In this document: positions 6,571-13,817 of the stretch, piece by piece | How positions within the stretch are numbered: the first letter of the stretch is position 1 | How the letters are laid out: each line of letters starts with the position of its first letter | Source of the DNA: an uncultured cyanobacterium | GTDB taxonomy: Bacteria; Cyanobacteriota; Cyanobacteriia; Pseudanabaenales; Pseudanabaenaceae | Length of the DNA: 21,740 bases | Direction: 5' to 3' | Assembly (NCBI GenBank): GCA_903819605.1 | Contig: CAIJEA010000055.1 | Coordinates: forward strand, 1-21,740 | The notes under the pieces: generated by a model | Database searches by the model: none | Told to the model about the DNA's origin: nothing | What the model saw: the letters and a program-made list of their open reading frames with translations, nothing else | Made by a program: the position numbers and the translations under genes

Positions 6571-6624
6571 TTTACAATTAATCGTAGGGGCAATTCATGA
6601 ATTGCCCTTACGATTAATTGTAAA
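6571..6624. repeat. 26-bp-arm palindrome (gtaggggcaattcatgaattgcccctac type)
   Basis: The arms 6571-6596 and 6599-6624 are complementary except for one G-T position, around the centre at. The centre ggcaattcatgaattgcc is shared with 7705-7722. It begins 2 bases after the tspO stop and lies before egtD. No T-run is present. This palindrome type is common in cyanobacterial intergenic DNA (recalled, not searched). Confidence 0.75.
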
Positions 6625-6676
6625 CATCCAAAAGAATTGCACCATCGTATAAACATAAACAAGTGAAAATTCGATT

Positions 6677-7687
6677 ATGACAGTCAAGCATTTAAAAATC
6701 CTTCATCAACATAATTCATCCATAAATCAAACTTTTGAAAAAGATGGAGAAGATGTCATTCAAGGATTAACAAAAAAAACTAAAAGCATACCTCCAAAAT
6801 ATTTTTATGACGATCGTGGCTCAGAATTATTCGAGAAAATTTGCGATCTTCCCGAATATTATCCCACCCGTACTGAGGCATGGATATTAAATGAATATGC
6901 CGATGAAATCGCTTCCATTACAGGCTCCTGTGAATTAGTAGAATTAGGTAGCGGTAGTTCTACAAAAACCCATTTTCTATTAAATGCTTATCAAAAAGTA
7001 GCTAATTTACTAACAGAATCAATACCCGATGCTTTTAGTTATATTCCTATCGACGTAAGCGGTGGCATCCTTAAAACTAGCGTCTTACATCTTCAACAAA
7101 AATATCCCGATCTATCCATCGAAGGACTATTAGGCACATACGATGAAGCGCTACTTTATCTAGGCAAAAATCATCAGCGATCGCGGATGATTTTCTTTTT
7201 AGGTAGCTCGATCGGCAATTTCAATGCCGAGGAATGTAACGAATTTTTAGGTCGAGTGTCCCATGCTCTCACCAAAGGAGATTACTTTTTATTAGGAATC
7301 GATCTACAAAAGCCAAAGGCAATTTTAGAAGCCGCCTATAACGACAGCCAAGAAGTAACCGCCGCCTTTAATTTAAATATGCTTTCTCATTTAAACTGGC
7401 GCTTTCAGGGCAATTTTGACCTCAATTTATTTACCCATCAAGCAATTTACAACGAGATCGAACATCAAATCGAAATGTATTTATATGCACGATCGCCCCA
7501 TCAAGTATCCCTAGATATTCTCGATCTCAAAGTTCAATTTCAAACAGGTGAAAGCATCCTCACCGAAATCTCGCGCAAGTTTGACTTAGACATAGTAAAG
7601 TCTCAACTGCGATCGCAAGGGCTACAAACCATCAAAATCTGGACAGATCCCCAACAATGGTTTGGCTTAGTTCTGTGCCAAGTTTGA
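6677..7687 (+). CDS. egtD: L-histidine N-alpha-methyltransferase EgtD
   Basis: EgtD converts histidine to hercynine using three S-adenosylmethionine, the first step of ergothioneine synthesis. The 336-residue product shows the family hallmarks: KYFYDDRGSELFE near residues 41-53 (Y44 at the position of the substrate-binding tyrosine), LPEYYPTRTE, the SAM motif ELGSGSSTKT (89-98), FFLGSSIGNF (N181), and LTEISRKF (E297 and S299), which matches the glutamate/serine pair that contacts histidine in mycobacterial EgtD. Length is normal. The start is the ATG at 6677; no strong ribosome site is visible. egtB follows after 75 bases that contain a decayed palindrome. The neighbouring egtB supports the assignment strongly. 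Confidence 0.93.
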   Translation: MTVKHLKILHQHNSSINQTFEKDGEDVIQGLTKKTKSIPPKYFYDDRGSELFEKICDLPEYYPTRTEAWILNEYADEIASITGSCELVELGSGSSTKTHFLLNAYQKVANLLTESIPDAFSYIPIDVSGGILKTSVLHLQQKYPDLSIEGLLGTYDEALLYLGKNHQRSRMIFFLGSSIGNFNAEECNEFLGRVSHALTKGDYFLLGIDLQKPKAILEAAYNDSQEVTAAFNLNMLSHLNWRFQGNFDLNLFTHQAIYNEIEHQIEMYLYARSPHQVSLDILDLKVQFQTGESILTEISRKFDLDIVKSQLRSQGLQTIKIWTDPQQWFGLVLCQV

Positions 7688-7700
7688 AAAACCTAAACCA

Positions 7701-7728
7701 TAAGGGCAATTCATGAATTGCCACTACG
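7701..7728. repeat. Decayed copy of the ggcaattcatgaattgcc palindrome
   Basis: ggcaattc (7705-7712) pairs with gaattgcc (7715-7722) around at. The flanks taag and actac match the arms of the copy at 6571-6624, but no longer pair fully. It lies between egtD and egtB. A TTG at 7718 inside it is in frame with egtB but is unlikely to be used. Confidence 0.6.
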
Positions 7729-7762
7729 ATTATATAAACTCACCAAGATTAATTCTCAATTT

Positions 7763-9079
7763 ATGCATCCTCCCAATCTGCACCATTGCGATCGCCAAGA
7801 TATTTTCGCTTACTTCCAAAACGCTTGGCAAATCGAAGATTGCTTAATGAAAAGTTTAATTAATCCCGAAACTTTTTATCTCAATCCCGATCCTTTACGT
7901 AATTTACTGATTTTTTATTTAGGACATTCGGCTGTCTTTTATATCAACAAATTAATCAGAGTTGGATTGATCGCAGAACGACTAAATCCTCACTTTGAAA
8001 TCCTATTTGAAATCGGAGTCGATCCCGAAAAGCCCGATGAAATCGCCAGTGCCTTTGCCAATCTGCGCCAAGCCAAAGTTACCGAAGTTTGGCAATATCG
8101 CCAGCAAGTATATGACAGGATTTATGAGCTAATTCATAACTTAGCGCTCGACTTACCCATCACCCAAGATCAACCACTATGGGCCTTAATGATGGCGATC
8201 GAGCATCAATATATCCACATCGAAACCTCATCGATGTTAATTCGCCAGTTACCTGCCGAGAATCTCCAACGTCCCGATCGCTGGCAATATGCCCCCGCCA
8301 ATGGCTACACCAAGCAAAATGAAATGCTCGAAGTTCAAGGTGGCGTAGTGCAGTTAGGTAAATCTCAAGATTCAAATATCTATGGTTGGGATATCGAATA
8401 TGGCGATCGCACTGTGAATGTCGAGACTTTTTTGGCTAGCAAATATCTCATTACTAATGCCGAATTTCTAGATTTTGTGAAAGCTGATGGTTACGAAAAT
8501 AAAGACTATTGGAGCGATCGAACATGGGAGTGGAAAACCCAAAATCAAGTCCATCATCCTAAATTCTGGATTCCTAATGGCGATCGCTATCAATATCGAG
8601 CCATGTTTGATGAACTCGCAATGCCCTTTGATTTTCCCGTAGAAGTAAATCATCACGAAGCGATCGCCTATTGTCGCTGGAAAGGAAATAACGTACGCCT
8701 GATGACCGAAGCCGAATGGCATCTTGCTACTTACGGAGCCTCAAGCGTTCAGCCTTCAATGGCAGAAGAAGACTACAATCTAAATTTAAAGTTTGCTTCC
8801 CCTACCCCTGTCGGTTATGGCGATCGCGCCCAAAGCCATTCAGGACTACTCGATTTGCGCGGTAACGTTTGGGAATGGCTCAGCGATTATTTAACGCCAC
8901 TAACAGGATATCAACCTCACTATCTCTATGAGAACTATTCCGCACCATATTTTGATACGAAGCACAATATGATGGCTGGCGGCTCATGGATCACTAGTGG
9001 AACAGAAGCCTGTAAATATTATCGCAACTGGTTCCGTCCCAACTTCTATCAACATGCAGGTTTTAGAATAGCCTTATAA
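7763..9079 (+). CDS. egtB: Ergothioneine-type sulfoxide synthase EgtB
   Basis: EgtB is a non-haem iron enzyme that joins a thiol (cysteine or gamma-glutamylcysteine) to hercynine with oxygen, forming the C-S bond of ergothioneine. From the ATG at 7763 it is 438 residues. The N-terminal DinB-like domain carries the iron ligands: H55 (FYLGHSA) and the HX3HXE motif EHQYIHIE (H148, H152). The C-terminal FGE-sulfatase domain shows SKYLITNAEF, HHEAIAYCRWKG, VRLMTEAEWHLAT, LDLRGNVWEW and GGSWITS, ending in NFYQHAGFR. It lacks the fused methyltransferase of OvoA, and the adjacent egtD supports EgtB. No egtA or egtC is present in this window, so direct use of cysteine is possible, as recalled for some cyanobacterial EgtB proteins. 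The frame is open to a TTG at 7718, but that lies in a palindrome. The stop codon lies inside a hairpin. Confidence 0.92.
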   Translation: MHPPNLHHCDRQDIFAYFQNAWQIEDCLMKSLINPETFYLNPDPLRNLLIFYLGHSAVFYINKLIRVGLIAERLNPHFEILFEIGVDPEKPDEIASAFANLRQAKVTEVWQYRQQVYDRIYELIHNLALDLPITQDQPLWALMMAIEHQYIHIETSSMLIRQLPAENLQRPDRWQYAPANGYTKQNEMLEVQGGVVQLGKSQDSNIYGWDIEYGDRTVNVETFLASKYLITNAEFLDFVKADGYENKDYWSDRTWEWKTQNQVHHPKFWIPNGDRYQYRAMFDELAMPFDFPVEVNHHEAIAYCRWKGNNVRLMTEAEWHLATYGASSVQPSMAEEDYNLNLKFASPTPVGYGDRAQSHSGLLDLRGNVWEWLSDYLTPLTGYQPHYLYENYSAPYFDTKHNMMAGGSWITSGTEACKYYRNWFRPNFYQHAGFRIAL

Positions 9080-9116
9080 AATCTGACATGCGAAGCATGT
9101 CAGATTTTATAAGGCT
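9070..9116. terminator. 22-bp perfect hairpin containing the egtB stop codon
   Basis: The arms 9070-9091 and 9095-9116 are perfectly complementary around the loop gaa. The egtB TAA (9077-9079) lies in the left arm. It is a very stable 3'-end hairpin without a clear T-run, so it may act as a terminator-like or mRNA-stabilising structure, or be a repeat that inserted at the gene end. Confidence 0.65.
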
Positions 9117-9152
9117 TATTGATTTTTAGTAAGAGCGCAGCGAAACAAAGTA

Positions 9153-9647
9153 ATGCATCCACAAAGAATTGAACCACAAGCAGGACAAGAATCCGTCTGG
9201 GACTATCCCCGTCCTGCGATTTTAGAAGACACTGCTAAACATATTCGCATTATCTGTAATGGCATTGTCTTAGCGGAAACAAATCGCGCTAAGCGAGTTC
9301 TAGAAACAAGTCATCCGCCTTGTTATTACATTCCTATTGAAGACATCAAAATGGAATATCTAGTCGAAACCACTCGGCGGACAATGTGCGAATGGAAAGG
9401 TATAAGTCAATATTATGATGTAGCAATCGCCGATAAATACATTCAAAACGCCGCATGGCGATATTCACTACCAACTCCAAATTTTGTGGATATCAAAGAC
9501 TCATTAAGTTTCTACGGCAGCCTTATGGATGCTTGCTATGTCAATGACGAGTTAATCACACCCCAAGCAGGAGATTTCTATGGTGGTTGGATTACCTCAG
9601 ATATTGTGGGGCCATTTAAAGGCGAAGTAGGAACTTGGGGCTGGTAG
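9153..9647 (+). CDS. DUF427 domain-containing protein
   Basis: The 164-residue product matches the DUF427 family across its length: ESVWDYPRPAI near residues 13-23, VLAETNRAKRVLETSHPPCYYIP, CEWKG, a tandem AWRYSLPTP region, and the nearly invariant tail FYGGWITSDIVGPFKGEVGTWGW (split here as FYGGWITSDI and VGPFKGEVGTWGW). The family has a compact beta fold and no proven activity. It is probably cytosolic, with no signal or membrane segment. It lies 73 bases after egtB with a large hairpin between, so a separate transcript is likely. It converges on the next gene. A link to ergothioneine rests on neighbourhood alone. Confidence 0.85.
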   Translation: MHPQRIEPQAGQESVWDYPRPAILEDTAKHIRIICNGIVLAETNRAKRVLETSHPPCYYIPIEDIKMEYLVETTRRTMCEWKGISQYYDVAIADKYIQNAAWRYSLPTPNFVDIKDSLSFYGSLMDACYVNDELITPQAGDFYGGWITSDIVGPFKGEVGTWGW

Positions 9648-9682
9648 CCTTTCCTCCCTCAATACAGTATAAAAAATGTTGC

Positions 9683-10192
9683 TTATATTGATGGTTTAGA
9701 CATTGCGGAGGCTACTGAGAGATGGTATTCACCTCGACCAAGGTACTCTACCTGAAAATCTATGACTTGTCGCTGCTCATCAGCAAAATACTTTAATTTA
9801 CGATTAATAAAGTCTTTAATCAAAGCTCTACTAGTCGCAAGATCCTCTTTATCTATATTTTTCTTCGCCTTTTTAAGCATTGTAGCAAATATTTCATCTA
9901 AGATTGTTATCCTTTCGCCCTCTGGCATAAGTGCTAAATCCCAAGCTGTTACAGCGGTCTCTAATAGATGCTGAAGTTCTTTCTTATTTTGGGGAATATC
10001 AGCATAGGGTCTAACAAAGTCTCTCAAAACCTCAGACATTTTGGCGATTCCTTCCATGTTTCTCACCATCTGTACATCATCACCAAAATCCTGTTTAACA
10101 GTTTTTTGCAATTTCTCGAATGATTTATTGCTTGCTTTCTCCCATTTTTGCTGGCGGACAAGTTCACTAAATTCTCTAGATTTTTTAGCCAT
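9683..10192 (-). CDS. Hypothetical helical protein (unrecognised)
   Basis: I do not recognise this 169-residue protein. It is rich in lysine and glutamate and predicted to be mostly helical through about residue 145, without signal peptide, membrane helix or cysteine. The last 25 residues (IDFQVEYLGRGEYHLSVASA) look like a beta hairpin, which suggests a small C-terminal domain. The gene reads divergently from higB across 146 bases and converges on the DUF427 gene 35 bases away. It has normal codon use and a clean ATG start with a lysine-rich N-terminus, so I accept it as a real gene. A role connected to the adjacent toxin-antitoxin pair is possible, but nothing in the sequence shows it. Confidence 0.6.
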   Translation of the reverse strand: MAKKSREFSELVRQQKWEKASNKSFEKLQKTVKQDFGDDVQMVRNMEGIAKMSEVLRDFVRPYADIPQNKKELQHLLETAVTAWDLALMPEGERITILDEIFATMLKKAKKNIDKEDLATSRALIKDFINRKLKYFADEQRQVIDFQVEYLGRGEYHLSVASAMSKPSI

Positions 10193-10338
10193 AGCTGGTT
10201 GTTTCTTACATTAATTTTTCGATTTTATCTTGATTTTGATTGCAATAGCGATCGCTAATAATGACTTTAAACCTTTTGAATCGTAAGTAAATAAGAAATA
10301 GGGTAGTAAAATAATTGAAGATGAGCATTTAAGTTTTA

Positions 10339-10620
10339 ATGATTGTTTCCTTTGCTTGTAAAGAAACCGAGAGGATTTGGCAAGGCTTGCGATCGCGTAA
10401 GCTACCATCAGACATACAGGAAAGGGCTTTACGCAAATTACGTCAACTTGATGTGTCCAATCATCTAGAAGATCTCCGCATACCACCTGCCAATCATCTA
10501 GAAGCACTGGTTGGCGATCGCCTTGGACAATACAGTATCCGTATTACGAAGCAATGGCGACTTTGTTTTGTTTGGCAAAATGCAAATTCTTATGATGTTG
10601 AGATTGTTGATTATCATTAG
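10339..10620 (+). CDS. higB: HigB-type toxin (RelE/ParE superfamily)
   Basis: The 93-residue product matches HigB/plasmid-maintenance killer toxins, small ribosome-dependent mRNA interferases. Typical features are the opening MIVSFACKETERIW, the helical RALRKLRQLD, the LRIPPANHLEAL loop, and the signature GDRLGQYSIRITKQWRLCFVW, followed by the VEIVDYH ending with the conserved tyrosine-histidine. Length and order (toxin first, antitoxin second, 12 bases apart) are those of higBA loci. The toxin ORF is intact. Regulation is expected to be autorepression by the HigA-HigB complex on the promoter upstream; that promoter is not clearly readable, apart from a TAAAAT box near 10307. Confidence 0.92.
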   Translation: MIVSFACKETERIWQGLRSRKLPSDIQERALRKLRQLDVSNHLEDLRIPPANHLEALVGDRLGQYSIRITKQWRLCFVWQNANSYDVEIVDYH

Positions 10621-10632
10621 GAGCAAAAGGCA

Positions 10633-10935
10633 ATGGAAGATACTTTACTTCGTAATCCTCATGTTGGCGAAATCTTGCAATATGAGTTTTTGGAAGAGTT
10701 AGATATTAGCGTAAATATTTTGGCTGATAGTTTGCGGTTGCCTTATTTGAGTATTCAGCAAATTATTCAAGGTAAGGCTCCGATGACTGCGGATGTGGAT
10801 TTGCGTTTATGCCGCTATTTTGGGTTGTCGGATGGTTATTTTTTGCGGTTGCATTATGCTTACGAGTTGATGGAAGCAAAAAGAAATTTAGGTGATATAT
10901 TGCGTCAAATAGTCCCGATTGTAGCATTACATTAA
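10633..10935 (+). CDS. higA: HigA-type antitoxin (HTH)
   Basis: The 100-residue product is a HigA-family antitoxin. It opens with the family pattern NPHVGEILQYEFLEELDIS. A helix-turn-helix follows at about residues 30-60 (LADSLRLPYLSIQQIIQGKAPMT), then the usual DLRLCRYFGLSDGYFLRLHYAYELMEAK helix block. It neutralises HigB and represses its own operon. A gag/agg stretch just before the ATG (taggagcaaaaggca) can serve as ribosome site. Its stop codon region overlaps the end of the convergent nuclease-like gene by 9 bases, so the two transcripts are antisense at their 3' ends. Confidence 0.9.
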   Translation: MEDTLLRNPHVGEILQYEFLEELDISVNILADSLRLPYLSIQQIIQGKAPMTADVDLRLCRYFGLSDGYFLRLHYAYELMEAKRNLGDILRQIVPIVALH

Positions 10936-11568
10936 ATTGTATATCGAGTTACCGATCCTTCGTAAAAAGTATGACTGGAATGGACTAGATAAAATACCCA
11001 GTAATTTACCAATTTCCTTAATGAAATAGTCTTCTTGATCAATCCAAATAGTTCTCTCTTCAAGACGTAAAAATTTCCAAATCATTCCTGTTGTCACAAC
11101 ACCATAAATAGGGAAGCTCTTATCATGTTTGGCATTAAATCTTTGAGCAGCAATCATTTCGGCAATACATTGCCCTAATCCTCCTTTAATATTTTCGTTT
11201 TTCGCTTCGACAAGGGTAATCACTGGACAAGAGATTTCATAGATTTCACTGGAGGCGGTCAATAGAAAATCACAAAATCCATTTAAGCCAGCTTCTACAT
11301 CAACATTAAATTCTGTCCCAGAGAAAAAGCCAACTTGTTCATGAAAGATATGGCGAATTTCTAAAAGTATGGGTGCAATTAATAGTTCTGATCTCGCCTT
11401 TTCAGTATTAATCGCATTGGCAATAGAGAGATTTCGTTTGAGGGTTTGTTGCAGATAGTCACTAATCGTTAAGGGCTGAATATCCGCAAATAGATTTTCC
11501 GATTCTTTCACGGTCAAGCCAAATTTTTCCTGTACTTGTGCGATCGTTTTAAATTCGCTGTATGCCAT
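10927..11568 (-). CDS. PD-(D/E)XK nuclease-like protein of unknown specificity
   Basis: The 213-residue product has a pattern consistent with the restriction-endonuclease fold. An N-terminal helix carries E62 in ARSELLIAPILLEI, followed by GLNGFCDFLL with D100 and VITLVEAKNEN with E121-x-K123, then GLGQCIAEMIAAQRF with Q133 and a GVVTTG strand. This arrangement resembles the N-terminal nuclease domain of type I restriction HsdR subunits, but there is no helicase domain, so it is a stand-alone protein. It is cytosolic, without membrane or signal segments. It overlaps the higA 3' end by 9 bases in convergent orientation and is 105 bases from TcmP on the same strand. Related stand-alone proteins are common in cyanobacteria and usually annotated as hypothetical. 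Activity is inferred, not shown. Confidence 0.65.
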   Translation of the reverse strand: MAYSEFKTIAQVQEKFGLTVKESENLFADIQPLTISDYLQQTLKRNLSIANAINTEKARSELLIAPILLEIRHIFHEQVGFFSGTEFNVDVEAGLNGFCDFLLTASSEIYEISCPVITLVEAKNENIKGGLGQCIAEMIAAQRFNAKHDKSFPIYGVVTTGMIWKFLRLEERTIWIDQEDYFIKEIGKLLGILSSPFQSYFLRRIGNSIYNLM

Positions 11569-11673
11569 CAGTATTAATCCTCATTTTGTGATTTCTCTTG
11601 CTTCAAAATCTCTCTAGTTTTGGCTATTGAAACTGTTTGAGAAGTAGAGGAAACTCAAGATTTATTTGTGCCC

Positions 11674-12492
11674 TTATATATCGAAATCTATTTCAAGCTG
11701 AGCAATATTCTCAAGTTCTTTATTAGTAAATGTAAGGCTCTCCAAGATTGATTGACCTTTCTTTGTTTGAATGTCATGAAGATCTAGCTCTTTCATTTCA
11801 GGATATCCCATCCAATTTGTACCGAATAAGAAACTCCACTGATGTTTATCTCCTACATAAGCTTTTCGGATTTGCCAATGTTTTTTTGGAACGCTACATA
11901 TGTATTCAGTTAGTCGTTTAAATCTATCAGCACTATCAGATTTCAAACAGCGTTTTACATTTGTAGCCGAAAAGTAGATAAGAATATCTATGGATTCTAA
12001 ATGTTTATGCTTAAACGCTTTAGCTAACTCATCAAAGGGAGGTACAGAACCATTTTCATCGGAGTAAATCAATCCATACAATCTCTTCTTATTGTTCCGA
12101 GAATATGTATAAAGCATATCAGAAATATTTTGGATTGCTAAATGATTAGCGCAGGGAAAGTATTTAGCCTCGCATGGAAATTGCTCAATATTTTTCTCTA
12201 ATTCCTGAAGTGTAGAGGGTTCTAAGTCAACAAAATGGCATCGGGAATCAACTTTATGGTTAACTGATTCTTGTAAAAAAATTACAGGACTGCCTTCCCC
12301 GTATTCATTGGTAATCCCCGGCCCCGCATTTAGATCAATATAGTGATATTTATGAGATAGCCAATAATTACTCTGATATTTGTCAAAAATAACTTGGCAA
12401 ATTCTTAAGTGTACATCTACAAACTTTCTAAACTGTTTCTGTTTAATAAGTGTATTTTCACTAAATCCTTGCCCAGACGAATTAATTGGCAT
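11674..12492 (-). CDS. tcmP: Three-Cys-motif partner protein TcmP
   Basis: The 272-residue product resembles the TcmP family (named for its habit of sitting beside a protein with a three-cysteine motif). The N-terminal helix KQKQFRKFVDVHLRICQVIF is followed by YHYIDLNAGPGITNEYGEGSPVIFL, a Rossmann-like glycine loop that looks like a methyltransferase or nucleotide-binding site. CHFVDLEPSTLQELEKNI is a second strand with an acidic end, and IDILIYFSAT comes later. The activity is unknown. The divergent neighbour, 93 bases away, is a radical SAM protein with a CX3CX2C motif, which agrees with the naming of the family, though the usual partner may be a different subfamily. The start ATG at 12492 fits the short divergent promoter region. 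Confidence 0.75.
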   Translation of the reverse strand: MPINSSGQGFSENTLIKQKQFRKFVDVHLRICQVIFDKYQSNYWLSHKYHYIDLNAGPGITNEYGEGSPVIFLQESVNHKVDSRCHFVDLEPSTLQELEKNIEQFPCEAKYFPCANHLAIQNISDMLYTYSRNNKKRLYGLIYSDENGSVPPFDELAKAFKHKHLESIDILIYFSATNVKRCLKSDSADRFKRLTEYICSVPKKHWQIRKAYVGDKHQWSFLFGTNWMGYPEMKELDLHDIQTKKGQSILESLTFTNKELENIAQLEIDFDI

Positions 12493-12585
12493 CCTATTTT
12501 CCCTTAATAGGTGTATATTTCTAAAAATATAGCATATAGTTGATTATAGTATATTGTACGTTTTTCAAAAGGCTGAGGTTTTGTT
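12493..12585. promoter_or_regulatory. Divergent promoter region of tcmP and the radical SAM gene
   Basis: This AT-rich 93-base gap must hold the promoters of both divergent genes. Directly next to the tcmP start is a short inverted repeat (cctatt 12493-12498, aatagg 12506-12511). TATAGT/TATATT boxes lie in the middle. A gagg stretch precedes the radical SAM start by 9 bases and is a likely ribosome site. Individual boxes are not certain. Confidence 0.4.
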
Positions 12586-13650
12586 ATGGATACTGTAAGA
12601 GGCACTGAAACCATCGCTAGTCCTCTACAGGAAAGCGCTTTAAGAAAAAAAGGACTATGCGACTACGTTATTAACGTCGCTTCTGGTTGTCTGCATGGTT
12701 GTACATTTTGCTATGTCCCTTCAACCCCAGTAATCAGAACCAGACAAGCACAACTAGCAAAAAAAGGCGTTGATAACCCTCAAATGGATTGGGGAAAGTA
12801 TCTATTTGTACGTGAAGGTATTGCTGAGCAGTTAGAAGAAACTCTCAGCCGTAAAAGAACTTGGAAATCCACAGAATCAGGACAGGGAGTTGTTATGCTC
12901 TGTTCTGGTACTGACCCTTATCAAAACCATCAAACCGCAACAATCACGCGACAAGTTGTCAAAGTATTACTTAAATACGACAAACGAGTAAGGATTTTGA
13001 CTCGTAGTCCTCTATGGATAAACGATATAGATATTTTGCGATCGCCTAATGTAACTGTTGGCATGAGCTTGCCTATGCTTGATGATGAACTAAGCCGCAA
13101 AATTGAACCCGCAGCACCTCTACCATCTGACCGCTATAAAGCCATGATGAGAGGATATGAGGCAGGTATTAAGCTTTATGTGGCGATCGCACCCACGCCA
13201 CCAACCATGCAATTACAAGATTTTCAAAATTTGTTACAGCAGGTAATGAAGTTTGAGCCTGAAGTCATTTTCTGGGAACCAATAAATGCTCGCGGTACAA
13301 ATGGAAAGAGAATGCTAGAAGCAGGATTAGATTTTGTCTGTTCTGTAACTAATAGAGATTCTTGGGCAGAAAACTTTATCCAACAATGGCAAGATATTGA
13401 GCAAGCTGCTAACAACATTGGTTGTAAGGATCTCTTGCATATTTGGGTCGATCCAGAACTTCGAGGTTTTGTGGAAGATGATGCTCTAGATTATTGGCTG
13501 TTCAGACAAACTGTAGAAGATTGGGACAACTACACAAGAAAACCTAAGTCAATAGAAATACCTCTATCTCAGACTGTAGCACAACAAAATAAAGCAGTTC
13601 GCAAACCAAATAAAGCACAAAAAGGATTTGTGAAATTAGTCGCGTTCTGA
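12586..13650 (+). CDS. Radical SAM protein of the SPL-like family
   Basis: The 354-residue product has the canonical radical SAM motif CX3CX2C (C35, C39, C42 in SGCLHGCTFCYVP) for a 4Fe-4S cluster and SAM. The fold then follows that of the spore photoproduct lyase-like (Rv2578c-type) group: LFVREGIAEQLEETL, VVMLCSGTDPYQ, VRILTRSPLW, VTVGMSLPMLDDELSRKIEPAAP, and VAIAPTPP. Non-sporulating bacteria carry many such proteins without known substrate, and DNA repair cannot be concluded. The C-terminal ~50 residues are a basic, glutamine/lysine-rich tail (PLSQTVAQQNKAVRKPNKAQKG) that could bind nucleic acid. The gene is divergent from tcmP, so the two may share regulation. The ATG at 12586 has a gagg site upstream. 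Confidence 0.85.
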   Translation: MDTVRGTETIASPLQESALRKKGLCDYVINVASGCLHGCTFCYVPSTPVIRTRQAQLAKKGVDNPQMDWGKYLFVREGIAEQLEETLSRKRTWKSTESGQGVVMLCSGTDPYQNHQTATITRQVVKVLLKYDKRVRILTRSPLWINDIDILRSPNVTVGMSLPMLDDELSRKIEPAAPLPSDRYKAMMRGYEAGIKLYVAIAPTPPTMQLQDFQNLLQQVMKFEPEVIFWEPINARGTNGKRMLEAGLDFVCSVTNRDSWAENFIQQWQDIEQAANNIGCKDLLHIWVDPELRGFVEDDALDYWLFRQTVEDWDNYTRKPKSIEIPLSQTVAQQNKAVRKPNKAQKGFVKLVAF

Positions 13651-13817
13651 GATTAGGGCGATCGCTTGTACGGTGAAAGTATAGGTATTTGAGGCGCTCG
13701 CTTTTTAATTGAGCTTAGGACGATCACTTTCAAGTTTAGTTACATCATTAACACTTCGTGTTTTGGCACAATCTAAGTATTATGGTAATCGCGCATTCTT
13801 GATATGACATCAGATCC

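Noticed and set aside
7718..7762. TTG-initiated extension of EgtB
   Set aside because: The TTG is inside a palindromic repeat and the extra 15 residues are not part of the EgtB family pattern.
10211..10507. 98-codon minus-strand ORF opposite the higB start region
   Set aside because: It overlaps the well-supported higB gene in antisense, has a low-complexity isoleucine/lysine tail and no family resemblance.
10511..10702. 63-codon plus-strand ORF across the higB-higA junction
   Set aside because: It is out of frame with both higB and higA, which are each complete and clearly recognisable.
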